Positions 35,767 through 44,910 are shown, counted from the first letter of the stretch. The stretch: DNA of 64,000 nucleotides from JAGQPD01 sp020426865 (GCA_041399065.1 JAWKTN010000001.1:1240001-1304000); one strand, 5' to 3'. A program made the numbers and translations. Notes: generated by a model from the sequence alone, not told the origin.

Positions 35767-37962
35767 CTACTCTGCTTTCTCTTCCGTCTGTTCCAGCCTC
35801 TTCAGCTTATCAGCTACTGACTGACGGTGTTGCGCGTCACCATCTTCGTCGGACACCTTCAGAGAACGCTGCCAGGCTTGTTTGGCAAGATCGCCATTGC
35901 CGGCGGCCATTTGGGCGTCACCGAGATGTTCCAGGATGACCGCGTCCGGCTCTTCGCCGCTAGTGGCTTTTGTCAGGACATCGATGGCTTCTTCCAGGCG
36001 GCCGAGCCGAAACAACGCCCACCCCAAGCTGTCTTGATAGGCCACGTTTTCCGGATCGGATTGTGCTGCCGTCGTCACCATCTGCAAGGCCCACTCTAGA
36101 TTTTTTTGCTGGTCGGCCCACAGATATCCCAAATCATTGAAGGCACCGATGTCGTTGGGGAACTCGTCGAGGACCTGTTCGAGCCATTCCTCGGCGACCG
36201 GATAGTTTTCCTTTTCAACCTCGATGTTCGACAACATCATGCGAGCGTCGCGCAACAGATCGCGAACCTCCAGGTGCTCGTAGTCGCTATCAAATGCTTC
36301 GATAAATTCACGATAGGCCTCTCCCGCCAAATTACTGTTCTGCGTCATATACAATAACCACGCCCGGCGATTGAGCAGCAGGGGCGAGTCGGGCTGTTGC
36401 TTCAGTGCGGAATCGATCGCGGCAATCGCTTCGTCATCTCGGTCTTCCATCAGCAATGCGCCCGATAGGTAATACCGATGGAGCCACGCGAGCTCGCCTT
36501 CCCCTTGCCGTGCGATGGCGTCTTCCAGCGTGGCGATTGCTTGCGGATATTGCTCGGCCATCAACCAGGCTATGCCACATTGTGCCGTAGCCTCGTTCAG
36601 TTCCGAAGGTGCATCGTGCAATGCGGCGGTCCACAGTTTTTCCGTATCGTCCCAGCGTTCCAGTTCGAGGGTGACAAAGCCGAGACCGATGGCAGCATGA
36701 CGGTGTTCGAGTGATGGATCATCCTTCAGTTGCTGCAATGCCAAATCGCGAAGAGCGGCGATACGACGAGGCTGCTCTTTTAGCGTCATGATCCACTGGT
36801 CACTTCCATCTGGGCTGCCGGACGCTGCCCATAGCATTCCGATCGTCGCAAGACATCGCTGGTCGTCATGGCGTTTTTCGGCCAAACCCAATAGGGCTTC
36901 GAAGACCTCGATGCTTGGCGCCGTGTCGCGCAGGTTGATCAACAGTCTTTCGGCCTCGTCATTTTGCGATTGCTCGATCAGGGCCTCGGCTAAGGCCAAC
37001 GACAGCGACAGGTTGTTGGGGTTGATCTGATGCAGTTTTTTCAGTCGGGTGACGTAGTCGGTCAGGGCTGTTTCGGGGGAAGTCGTGGCTGCGACGAGCT
37101 CGCGAAGAATTCGAAAGGGTTCTGGCCCGGTGCGATCGGTCTTGGCTTGAAAGTACTGATCCAGTTTTTTCAAGGCCTCTTGAGGTTGCCCCTGTCCGGC
37201 CAGCATGCGAGCCTCGTGGTAGGCGTAAAGGGGCGTCCCGGGGGCGGACGATTTGATCATGGCAAACGCGGATTGCGCCGCATCCCAGCGTTTGGCGGAC
37301 AGAAAAGCTTCGCCGGCCAACGCCAGGTTCAACGCCTCGTCTTCCTTGAGAAAACGCAAGGCCTCGTCATTCAAGCCAAACTTATCGGGATCCTGCAAGG
37401 CACTGACGTAAATGTGAAACTGTTCGGTGGCCGCATCCCACCGATCGTGCAGAAAGTAGATTCGCCCCATTTGCAGCGCCGTGTAGATCGGTTCCAGACC
37501 CTTGGGCGGTTGGTGGTCCAGCTGTTGCGACGCTTCAAACAACGTGATCGCGTCTTCGGCCTGTTCATTATTGATGACGAACCGGGCCAGATGGCGGAGC
37601 AGGGGGGCGTCGTCGATGGCTGGTGGGTCGAGCAGCGCGTAGCGAGCTGCAATCGTATCGTGTTCGATGGCGGTGGCAAGCGTGACGATTTCGCGGAGGA
37701 TCGACTTCTGGGGGTCCAACCGCCAAGCTCGCTGATAATGTCGCAGCGCGTCGGCGTGTTTCTCGCGATGAAATGCCATCCGGCCCTGAGCGAACTGCAA
37801 GGCAGCTTCCGTCCGCCGGATGTCCTTGGCGGTGCGGACGCCCACCTCCTGCATTTTGGCCGGGGGCTCCTCAAGTTGGAGAGGAGAGTCGACGGTGGCA
37901 ACGGCGCCGGCGAACACGTTCAGCGCCGACAAGAGGAGCGCGACGGACGACGGTGCGAACAC
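35767..37962 (-). CDS. large secreted or periplasmic TPR protein
   Basis: 731 residues. N-terminal signal peptide (about residues 1-22, MFAPSSVALLLSALNVFAGAV). The rest is alpha-helical repeats; clear TPRs include residues about 55-90 (AQGRMAFHREKHADALRHYQRAW) and the last 150 residues (AYQDSLGWALFRLGRLEEAIDVLTKA). It resembles TPR proteins with PilF/BamD-like scaffolding roles or export of polymers, but no specific function can be assigned. 59 bases separate it from the upstream endonuclease III-like gene. Confidence 0.8.
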   Translation of the reverse strand: MFAPSSVALLLSALNVFAGAVATVDSPLQLEEPPAKMQEVGVRTAKDIRRTEAALQFAQGRMAFHREKHADALRHYQRAWRLDPQKSILREIVTLATAIEHDTIAARYALLDPPAIDDAPLLRHLARFVINNEQAEDAITLFEASQQLDHQPPKGLEPIYTALQMGRIYFLHDRWDAATEQFHIYVSALQDPDKFGLNDEALRFLKEDEALNLALAGEAFLSAKRWDAAQSAFAMIKSSAPGTPLYAYHEARMLAGQGQPQEALKKLDQYFQAKTDRTGPEPFRILRELVAATTSPETALTDYVTRLKKLHQINPNNLSLSLALAEALIEQSQNDEAERLLINLRDTAPSIEVFEALLGLAEKRHDDQRCLATIGMLWAASGSPDGSDQWIMTLKEQPRRIAALRDLALQQLKDDPSLEHRHAAIGLGFVTLELERWDDTEKLWTAALHDAPSELNEATAQCGIAWLMAEQYPQAIATLEDAIARQGEGELAWLHRYYLSGALLMEDRDDEAIAAIDSALKQQPDSPLLLNRRAWLLYMTQNSNLAGEAYREFIEAFDSDYEHLEVRDLLRDARMMLSNIEVEKENYPVAEEWLEQVLDEFPNDIGAFNDLGYLWADQQKNLEWALQMVTTAAQSDPENVAYQDSLGWALFRLGRLEEAIDVLTKATSGEEPDAVILEHLGDAQMAAGNGDLAKQAWQRSLKVSDEDGDAQHRQSVADKLKRLEQTEEKAE

Positions 37963-38021
37963 GTGTGATGTCTCCTGACGCCTCGAGGATTCGCTTGTGA
38001 GGAAATGACAATTGGATGTTG

Positions 38022-38996
38022 TTATCGAGGTTTGCGACGCGTAATCGATTTGGCAGTCGTCTTCTTCTTGGACGTACCCGACTTGGCCGCCGATGTTGGC
38101 GAAGAAGTCCCCTTTTGGGTTGACTTTTTCTTCGGGGGGGCTGGTTTGCCGGCCGGTTTCTTTGACTCGCTGGGCTTGGCTTGCGTATCGGCAGCGGGTT
38201 TCTTTTTCTTCTTGGCTGATTTAGATTCCTTGGCTGCAACTTCGGTGGCCGGATCTGCTGCCGTACTCGCGGCGGCTTCCGTCGTTTCATCTTTCGCAGC
38301 GGGACGTTTGCTGGTCCGTTTGGGCAGACGAGACTGTGCGTCGGCGTTCATTTCCAACAACATCGATTTTACGTTGGTCGAGTAGGGTGAGGCTACGAGT
38401 TCGGCCGACATTTGGTGTAAGAGCGAGGCGAATTCCGGCCCCTTTTTTTTGGGTACGGCGCGCTCCAGGCCGGGGACAACCCCCTTTTCGCGTTCTTTAT
38501 CGTCAATCACTCCGACGATCTGAAACATATCGAGTGCACCGGAGTCGAGCGGAATCGAATGCCCTCCCAAGGCATGTTGCGTGACATAGGCGACGATGAA
38601 CTGATTGCCGCCGGTGTATTTCTCCAGCGTCTGAACCGTTTTGCCGAGATTCTGTTTCTTCAGCGGCTCAAGATCCCAGGAGTACAGGTTTTCGAACACG
38701 TTGTGCAGGCAGCGTTTGACGTTTGCTGCAGCACTGCGTGGGTGGGCACAACCCGATAGGTATTCCGATAGTTCACTGACGCTGGCCACACGGACTTCGT
38801 TCCAGTCGACGAACGCATTGCGGTCCTGCAATTTTCGAAAGCCGTCTTCGGCCTTTTCGTAGCGAGAATTCTCCAGGCAGCAGGCGAAGACGAGGGTTTC
38901 CAGAACGCTAGCATGGGTTGGATTGATGGGCTTGAAGTACTTCTTGAGTACTTTTTGCACTTTGCCGATTAGGGTGGCGCGATTCGGTGCAGGCAT
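38022..38996 (-). CDS. endonuclease III-like (HhH) protein with histone-H1-like Lys/Ala/Pro tail
   Basis: 324 residues. Residues about 1-210 follow the HhH-GPD/endonuclease III helical plan (KYFKPINPTHASVLETLVFACCLEN; a helix-hairpin-helix-like stretch near GGNQFIVAYVTQHALGGH; then IPLDSGAL where the catalytic Asp of Nth sits). The Lys that Nth uses for base excision is not found at the expected GRK position, and no C-terminal 4Fe-4S cysteines exist. Residues about 220-324 are extremely Lys/Ala/Pro/Ser-rich, like eukaryotic H1 or bacterial histone-like tails. A DNA-binding, possibly non-catalytic, protein is the best inference. Confidence 0.65.
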   Translation of the reverse strand: MPAPNRATLIGKVQKVLKKYFKPINPTHASVLETLVFACCLENSRYEKAEDGFRKLQDRNAFVDWNEVRVASVSELSEYLSGCAHPRSAAANVKRCLHNVFENLYSWDLEPLKKQNLGKTVQTLEKYTGGNQFIVAYVTQHALGGHSIPLDSGALDMFQIVGVIDDKEREKGVVPGLERAVPKKKGPEFASLLHQMSAELVASPYSTNVKSMLLEMNADAQSRLPKRTSKRPAAKDETTEAAASTAADPATEVAAKESKSAKKKKKPAADTQAKPSESKKPAGKPAPPKKKSTQKGTSSPTSAAKSGTSKKKTTAKSITRRKPR

Positions 38997-39096
38997 GATC
39001 TATTTGTTTTCGGTTTGGTAGAAGCGTCAAAAAAATATTTGCTATTGTTGTGCCACTGACGTGCGCGCCGCTGTTGCAGCGTCGGTCAAGGTGGAG

Positions 39097-39567
39097 CTAA
39101 ATCGGACCGTTGCCCCCGTCCGGGTAGTTGTCGCGGGGATTGTCGTCAGCGGGATTGTCGGGCCGAAACGAGTCATCGGTATCGCCGTCAAGGTCATCGT
39201 GGTCGGCCGTGTTGTCGTCGATGGGAGGGGGGAGAACCTCTTTCAGGATCCGCGAGACTTCGATGGAGTTCTTCAGGCCCTGATCGAGGACAAATTGAAT
39301 TCGAGGTGTGTAACGCATATCGATACGTTGACTCACCTTTTGTTGCAGGTAGCCGCGCGCATTGCGCAGGCCGTGCAGACTCAATTGTTGTTTGCTATCG
39401 TCTCCCATAACCGACACGTGGACCTTTGCGTTGCGCATATCGGCCGAGACCTCGACGTAGGTGACGGTCACGTCTTGGATCCGTGGATCGCGAAGGTCGG
39501 TGAGGATCGCCATCCCGACGACTTCGCGAATTGCTTCAGCGGCTTTCAATACGCGGCGGGAACTCAT
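39097..39567 (-). CDS. rbfA: 30S ribosome-binding factor A
   Basis: 156 residues. Binds 16S rRNA helix 1 region during late 30S assembly. Family features: MSSRRVLKAAEAIREVV, then LTDLRDPRIQDVTVTYVEVSADMRNAKVHVSV, and LRNARGYLQQKVSQRIDMRYTPRIQFVLD. The C-terminal 40 residues are an acidic Asp/Asn/Pro-rich tail (DNTADHDDLDGDTDD) not needed for the KH fold. It follows infB by 61 bases, the usual bacterial order. Confidence 0.95.
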   Translation of the reverse strand: MSSRRVLKAAEAIREVVGMAILTDLRDPRIQDVTVTYVEVSADMRNAKVHVSVMGDDSKQQLSLHGLRNARGYLQQKVSQRIDMRYTPRIQFVLDQGLKNSIEVSRILKEVLPPPIDDNTADHDDLDGDTDDSFRPDNPADDNPRDNYPDGGNGPI

Positions 39568-39628
39568 GGTGACCCCATTGTGGCAGCGGGCGAGTGAAAG
39601 GAAGGTGGAGTGCTTGTGGGGCCATCCG

Positions 39629-41410
39629 TTACAGGGTGCGAGCGACTTCTTCGATCTTATATGCTTCGAGGATATCGCCTTCCTTCAAGTCATTAAAGCC
39701 TGACAGTTTCATGCCGCATTCATATCCTTCTCGAACCTCTTTTGTGTCATCTTTCTCCCGTCGCAGCGATTCCAGCGGATAATCGCCGATCCCTCTTCCG
39801 TCTCGGTTGACACGGATGCGGCAGCCGCGTTCGACGGTTCCCGCCAGGACGCGGCAACCAGCAACGGTCCCGACGCGACTGATCGTAAATACCTGTTGGA
39901 CCAACGCCCGACCAAGATCGGCAACGCGTTCTTCCGGGCGGAGTTTTCCTTCCAGCATGGAACGGATGTCTTCGGTGACCTTGTAGATGATATCGTAACG
40001 TCGGATTTCCACTCCGCGATCATCGGCCAAGGACCGAGCCGCTTCGTCGGGGATTACGTTGAAGCCCACGATGACAGCGTCGGAGACATCAGCCAGCGTA
40101 ACGTCGGCGACGGTGACACCCCCCACCGTCTTCTGCAAGATCTTGATCTGCAATTCGGGATGATCCAGCTTGCTCAATTCCTTGACGATGGCCTCGATCG
40201 ACCCCTGGGTGTCGGCACGAATAATCAAATTCAATACCGCCACGCTTTCGTCACCCGTAAGGTGGCCTTCGGCCAACCGCTTCTGGAATTCTTCGAACGA
40301 TACCCGCGTCGACTGTCCCGACAGCGATTGCCGCCGCGACTGGTGGCCGCGGTGCTCGGCGATTTCCCGAGCTTGGTTGATATTATCGAGCACGTAGAAC
40401 GGTTCGCCCGCGTCCGGGGCGACGTCCAAACCGGTGAGATTCACCGGCGTGGAGGGACCGGCCGAGTTGATTTTTTTATGAGGGTGCAGCGTGTCGTACA
40501 TGGCTTTGACACGGCCATGAGCGCCCCCGCAAACGAGGACGTCGCCGACGTTGAGGGTTCCGTTTTGCACGATCACCTTGGCAACAACGCCACGCCCCCC
40601 TTCCTGTTGCGCCTCCAAACATGTCCCCACGGCCGCTCGGTCTGGATTGGCGCGGTATTCATGAATGTCGGCCGTCAGCAAGAGTGTTTCCAGGAGGTCA
40701 TCGATCCCGTCACCGGTAATCGCACTGGTCCGGACGACTTCGACTTCACCACCCCATTCGGACGGTAACAACTCGCGCGCCGCAAGGTCTTGCAACACGC
40801 GATTGGGATCCGCGCCGGGGAGATCGATCTTATTGAGCGCCACGACAATCGGCACTTCCGCCGCCTTGGCGTGACTGATTGCTTCTTCCGTTTGTGGCAT
40901 CACACTGTCGTCGGCGGCAACCACGAGAACTGCCACGTCCGTGACATTGGCCCCGCGAGCACGCATTTCCGTAAAGGCCTCGTGGCCGGGTGTGTCGACG
41001 AAGCTGACCTTGCGGCCATCCTTCTCAACCTGGTAGGCGCGAATGTGCTGCGTAATACCGCCCGCTTCCCCGGATACCACGTTGATCCCGATGATCCGAT
41101 CCAACAAGGACGTTTTGCCGTGGTCGACGTGCCCCAGGAACGTGACCACCGGTGGTCGCGGTACCAGTTTACTCGGATCATCTTCCTGCTCGATCAACTG
41201 ATTGATCAGCTTCTCTTCCAACGTTTCTTGCTGGCGGAATTCGACCTCAACGCCGGCATCCAGTGCCATCATTTCGGCGGTCTCTGGATCCAATTCGGCA
41301 TTGATGGTCGCCATCACTCCCATCCCCAGCAATGCTCGCAAGATCGATGTCGACGGTATCCCGGTGGCCTCAGAGAAGCTGCGAATCGTGCAGGGCATCT
41401 CCAGCGTCAC
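39629..41410 (-). CDS. infB: translation initiation factor IF-2, C-terminal part in a separate frame
   Basis: 593 residues from a GTG at 41410. Contains the second IF2_N domain (CTIRSFSEATGIPSTSIL), the GTPase with G1 GHVDHGKT, GGITQHI, G3 DTPGHEAF and G4 NKIDLP, then domains II, C1 and C2 (fMet-tRNA binding). It is everything required for IF-2 function. The frame is one base off from the N-terminal half: stop and GTG overlap as GTGA, and AAGGG lies 4 bases before the GTG. Sequence upstream of the GTG in this frame continues as TNTAAPRKGRVTLEMPC, which is typical of intact IF-2, so the gene was once, or is still, one frame. See the frameshift site entry. Confidence 0.9.
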   Translation of the reverse strand: MTLEMPCTIRSFSEATGIPSTSILRALLGMGVMATINAELDPETAEMMALDAGVEVEFRQQETLEEKLINQLIEQEDDPSKLVPRPPVVTFLGHVDHGKTSLLDRIIGINVVSGEAGGITQHIRAYQVEKDGRKVSFVDTPGHEAFTEMRARGANVTDVAVLVVAADDSVMPQTEEAISHAKAAEVPIVVALNKIDLPGADPNRVLQDLAARELLPSEWGGEVEVVRTSAITGDGIDDLLETLLLTADIHEYRANPDRAAVGTCLEAQQEGGRGVVAKVIVQNGTLNVGDVLVCGGAHGRVKAMYDTLHPHKKINSAGPSTPVNLTGLDVAPDAGEPFYVLDNINQAREIAEHRGHQSRRQSLSGQSTRVSFEEFQKRLAEGHLTGDESVAVLNLIIRADTQGSIEAIVKELSKLDHPELQIKILQKTVGGVTVADVTLADVSDAVIVGFNVIPDEAARSLADDRGVEIRRYDIIYKVTEDIRSMLEGKLRPEERVADLGRALVQQVFTISRVGTVAGCRVLAGTVERGCRIRVNRDGRGIGDYPLESLRREKDDTKEVREGYECGMKLSGFNDLKEGDILEAYKIEEVARTL

Positions 41411-42624
41411 GCGGCCCTTGCGTGGTGCGGCCGTATTGGTGCCCCCCGTCGCACCAGTTTTGTGCTGCGGCGGCGGGGTGCGGTGGTCGTCGTTCCCTCT
41501 TCTTCGTTGTCGTCCCGCGCGGCACGTCGTTTTCGGCTATCCTGGCGCGCCTGACGGGCACTGGCCATTCCTGCCAAACCCCGTCGCTTACCAGCCGGTG
41601 CCTCGGTGTCGTCTTCGTCGGATGAGGCGTCCCGCGTCCGCTTGCCACGCGTTTTGTTTGTCTTTTCTGCCTCGTCCGCTTCGGCAACATCACGATCCGT
41701 GCGATCGTGCTTGCCCGGTCCCTTTCGTTTCTTGTCCTGTTGGCGCGTAAACTGCTCCAGGGGGGCCGTCGTTCCCTCTTTGGCCTTGCGGATCGCATCG
41801 ACCGGCAACGTCATGATCGGCTTCTGTGCCGGCTGCGTCTCTTTTGGCGGAGGTGTCGGCTGTTCGGTCACCGGGATCGCCGCCAGCTTGACGATCGGCT
41901 CACGCTTCGTCTTATCCCCCCGCTTCTTGCCCCCATCGCCCGCCTTTTGCTGCTGGCCAAGATTCCGCATCTTGCCGCTGCCGCCGGCCCCCGGGGCAAT
42001 ATAGTCCTCGCGCGTGATCGCGCGCACCGGCTCGCCACTGCCACCCGGTCGCCCAACACTCAAGGGCCGCTCCGTCGCCCCCGATCGCTCAGCCGCCAAC
42101 GGGCGCTCCGGACTCAATGGCCGCTCGACACTGGATGGGCGGTCGCTGCTTGCGGGGCGCTCGGTACTTAACGGGCGGTCGGTACTTAACGGGCGGTCGG
42201 TACTTAACGGGCGGTCGGTACTCAAGGGGCGGTCGATACTCAAGGGGCGCTCCGTAGGACTGGGATGCGAATCATCCGGCTCGTCCGAATCCGGTGGGGC
42301 GCTGGGTGAACGTTCTTCACTCTTGGGACGATCGTGCGTTGTGAGATCGGGAATCTTGCGATCCGGCGATGGGCGATCTGCCGCTGGCCGTTCTGGGATG
42401 CCGACCGTTGGGCCGAGACCGGCTGCCGGTTTGTTGCTGCTTCGAGATGGTCCGCCTGATTTTCCGCCGCCCGATAGATAGTTTCGTACCTTTTCGGTCT
42501 CTTCATCGGTCAAGCTTGCCAGCGCAGAGCCTTTGCCTGTAACGCCTGCGCGCTTGCAGACCTCCACCAGCTCTTTGCTGTCAACTTGCAGCTCTTTGGC
42601 AAGAGCGTAAATTCTAATGGGCAC
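41407..42624 (-). CDS. infB: translation initiation factor IF-2, N-terminal part ending at a frameshift
   Basis: 405 residues from the GTG at 42624, which has a strong ribosome site (AAAGGAGGG). Begins with the first IF2_N domain (VPIRIYALAKELQVDSKELVEVCKRAG), then about 300 residues of low-complexity Pro/Ser/Arg/Asp linker containing RPLSTD hexapeptide repeats, and a basic end (RRRSTKLVRRG). After RRG the frame departs from the IF-2 pattern and ends with an unrelated APIRPHHARAA. Follows nusA, as in nusA-infB operons. A protein of this half alone lacks the GTPase. Confidence 0.88.
   Translation of the reverse strand: MPIRIYALAKELQVDSKELVEVCKRAGVTGKGSALASLTDEETEKVRNYLSGGGKSGGPSRSSNKPAAGLGPTVGIPERPAADRPSPDRKIPDLTTHDRPKSEERSPSAPPDSDEPDDSHPSPTERPLSIDRPLSTDRPLSTDRPLSTDRPLSTERPASSDRPSSVERPLSPERPLAAERSGATERPLSVGRPGGSGEPVRAITREDYIAPGAGGSGKMRNLGQQQKAGDGGKKRGDKTKREPIVKLAAIPVTEQPTPPPKETQPAQKPIMTLPVDAIRKAKEGTTAPLEQFTRQQDKKRKGPGKHDRTDRDVAEADEAEKTNKTRGKRTRDASSDEDDTEAPAGKRRGLAGMASARQARQDSRKRRAARDDNEEEGTTTTAPRRRSTKLVRRGAPIRPHHARAA
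41442..41447 (-). other. G6 homopolymer where the infB frames part
   Basis: On the coding strand the sequence is CGA-CGGGGGGCACC. With seven (or four) G residues the two halves of infB join into one frame reading RRG(G)TNTAAPRK, the form expected for IF-2. With the six seen, translation stops 36 bases later. Cause undecided: base-call error in a homopolymer, real mutation, or polymerase/ribosome slippage. Confidence 0.85.
42162..42251 (-). repeat. five 18-bp tandem repeats within infB
   Basis: Units start at 42162, 42180, 42198, 42216 and 42234; the first three are identical (cggtacttaacgggcggt), the last two differ at a few positions. They encode the hexapeptide RPLSTD/RPLSID in the IF-2 linker; more diverged units continue on the 42060 side. 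Confidence 0.9.
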
Positions 42625-43020
42625 GCTTGCCCTCCTTTGGTGGTGATACACGGTTATCGATACTTTACCGCGTGTATCACGAATTCGTTAGTGCTTTTCT
42701 TACATATGCCCTGACTCCTCTTCACCAGTGGCTCCACAACACCAGGCCGCGACGGGCAAGGGAAACGCCTTGAATTGGGCCGCTGCACCAGCGACCGACC
42801 ATGCTACGTTTTCCATTCTACGCCGCTGTCCTGGGGGAGATCCGGTCACGGGGAATTCCGCGACCGTCCTGGCGACGCCACCGTCCATACAGGCGTCGTA
42901 ACTGTCATGAGCCGACTCGGATTGCCGGTGACTCACCGCCCAGCCATCGTCTTGTCCAACGGTCATGTCCGCTGGAACTCACCGCCGGAAATGACCACGG
43001 TTTGGGGCCCAACCCATCAG
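42625..43020 (-). other. nusA-infB intergenic region
   Basis: About 396 bases between nusA and infB where many bacteria have a YlxR gene or a direct junction. I found no supportable gene. It holds the hairpin near infB (42643-42680) and the infB ribosome site at 42631-42639; nothing else was recognised. Confidence 0.55.
42643..42680 (-). promoter_or_regulatory. hairpin just upstream of the infB ribosome site
   Basis: GTGATACAC (42643-42651) and GTGTATCAC (42672-42680) are a perfect 9-bp inverted repeat with a 20-base loop; the stem could extend by ACC/GGT with a 2-base bulge. In the infB mRNA it sits directly before the Shine-Dalgarno. It could act as a leader control element or protect the transcript end; no T-run follows. 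Confidence 0.5.
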
Positions 43021-44394
43021 CTAGGCCGCTCCCTCCTCTTCCTCGTCCGGAGGATTCGATTCTTCCGTAGCCGCCTCGTTTGCCGCAGCGTCCGCACCGA
43101 GCTCCTCCGTCACATCGCCCTCGCCCTGGCTGGCCTGCTGCGCCATTGCTTGTTCCTTCTCGGCTTCCCGCGCGTCGGCTTCGCGCGTCGCTTGCTCAAT
43201 CCGTTCCGCTTCCCGCTGCCGGCGACGTTCGGCCGCCGCAGCCTGCTCGGCCTCCTCCGCCTTCTCTTCCGCCTGTTCTACAATATGGTCCACCTGTTCT
43301 TTGGTCAAACCCCCCATCTCCATTAATTCATCCGGTTCGATCACCGAGAGGTCATCGTAAGACAGGAACCCTTCTCCGACCAACGCTTCGGCCAATTCGT
43401 CGCTGACACCCTCCAACGCCGAATACCCCGTTACCGCCCGCTCAATCTGTTCCTCCAACTCCTCGCGGGTCATGATTTCAATGTCCCACTTGCAGAGCTT
43501 ACTGGCCAGCCGCACATTCTGGCCACGGCGTCCAATTGCCAGCGATAGTTGGTCCTCGCGGACCAACACAATCGCCCGTCCCATCATCTTGCAGAGAATC
43601 ACCTCATCGACTTCCGCCGGCTGCAACGCATTAGGGATCAGCACCTGCATATCGTCGCTGTAACGTACGATGTCGATCCGCTCACCCGCCAGCTCGTCCA
43701 CAATGTTCTTGATCCGATTCCCACGCACCCCCACGCAGGCACCCACGCAATCGATCCGCTGATCCGAACTGCTGACCGCGACCTTGCTGCGATATCCCGG
43801 CTCACGCGACAACTCCTCGATCCGAATCACGCCTTCGGCAATCTCTGGGATCTCTTGTTCGAACAATCGTTGCACGAGCTTGGGATGCGTACGACTGAGA
43901 ATCACCTTCACCCGGCTCCCCTCTTTTCGCACGTCAAACACAATCGCTCGAATTCGCTCGTTCGCATGATGACTTTCGCCCGGGATCTGCTCCCCGCGTG
44001 GCAGGATCGCCTCTAAATTGCCTAGTGACACGGTTGTGGTTCGGCTTTCGCCCCGCTGAACCACGCCACTGACCATGTGCCCCTCCATCTCCGCATACTC
44101 TTCGAATAGTGCATCCCGTTCGGCCTCGCGAATCTTCTGAATGATCACCTGCTTGGCCGTCTGAGCTCCTATCCGCCCCGCCGTCTCCTCCGGATCCAAC
44201 TCCTTGCCGTCACAAAAGGCCTGGATCGTGCCGTCCTTGCGATTGATCACGATCTGGATCTGACGTTCGTCGCCGTACTGTTTCTTGGCAGCCGACACCA
44301 GCGCCGCTTCGATCGCCTGAAAGACAATCTCCGGGTCGATGTTCTTGTCGCGATGAATCGCATCTACGATTCGCAGCACCTCGTTCGGATTCAT
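43021..44394 (-). CDS. nusA: transcription termination/antitermination factor NusA
   Basis: 457 residues. Binds RNA polymerase and nascent RNA. N-terminal polymerase-binding domain (about 1-130), S1 (about 130-200), KH1/KH2 (about 230-345, CVGVRGNRIKNIVDELAGERIDIV and SLAIGRRGQNVRLASKL), one helix-hairpin-helix-like repeat (about 350-395, ALVGEGFLSYDDLSVIEPDEL), and a long Glu/Ala-rich coiled, acidic tail (about 395-457). First gene of the nusA-infB-rbfA cluster. The rimP gene that usually precedes nusA is not here. Confidence 0.96.
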   Translation of the reverse strand: MNPNEVLRIVDAIHRDKNIDPEIVFQAIEAALVSAAKKQYGDERQIQIVINRKDGTIQAFCDGKELDPEETAGRIGAQTAKQVIIQKIREAERDALFEEYAEMEGHMVSGVVQRGESRTTTVSLGNLEAILPRGEQIPGESHHANERIRAIVFDVRKEGSRVKVILSRTHPKLVQRLFEQEIPEIAEGVIRIEELSREPGYRSKVAVSSSDQRIDCVGACVGVRGNRIKNIVDELAGERIDIVRYSDDMQVLIPNALQPAEVDEVILCKMMGRAIVLVREDQLSLAIGRRGQNVRLASKLCKWDIEIMTREELEEQIERAVTGYSALEGVSDELAEALVGEGFLSYDDLSVIEPDELMEMGGLTKEQVDHIVEQAEEKAEEAEQAAAAERRRQREAERIEQATREADAREAEKEQAMAQQASQGEGDVTEELGADAAANEAATEESNPPDEEEEGAA

Positions 44395-44910
44395 GCCATC
44401 TCCGTTTCACCTAAGGAACCAGTCGCCCTTGACGACCCCGCTCGCACGTTATTCTCAACCCCACTGCCCCGATACCCGCCGAAACCCGTCCACAACCACT
44501 GACGACCCGCCGCGACAATCTTGTTGATTCGTGCCTATTTGTGCCCATTCATTTGCCAATACTGGTCTGCCGATACTGGCCTAGCCGTTGCTACGCTTCG
44601 CGGATAGCGCAATACGCCACCCGCGGCATGCGACAAAAGGGGCCCCCTGGACTCCGCTTATTGCAGCACCCGGCGGTTGCACTGTGCCTACCAGACTAGC
44701 TGTGCCTACCAGACTAGCTACCAGGCCGAACCGACTCGAACTACCCTGCCCGAACTCCCCCAGCCAGCTTCGCTCCCCGCCCTATTGCGTGGAAACCGTT
44801 TCGACAACACAACTTACTTCAACCAATGATGTTGATAATCCCGCTAGAATATCGGGCTACGATGAGGGTGTCAACCTGGGGCGGAGCCGGGCGCGCATGG
44901 CGGTGTGGCG
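44395..44910. other. intergenic region before nusA with an 18-bp duplication
   Basis: 516 bases between the ketosynthase-like stop and the nusA start. It should carry the nusA promoter. The only structure seen is a perfect 18-bp tandem duplication (tgtgcctaccagactagc at 44683-44700 and 44701-44718). No rimP-like frame and no tRNA were recognised. Confidence 0.55.

Noticed and set aside
41407..41410. Two independent genes instead of a split infB
   Set aside because: Sequence before the downstream start in its own frame (TNTAAPRKGRV) still matches IF-2, so the halves derive from one gene; whether they now act separately is left open.
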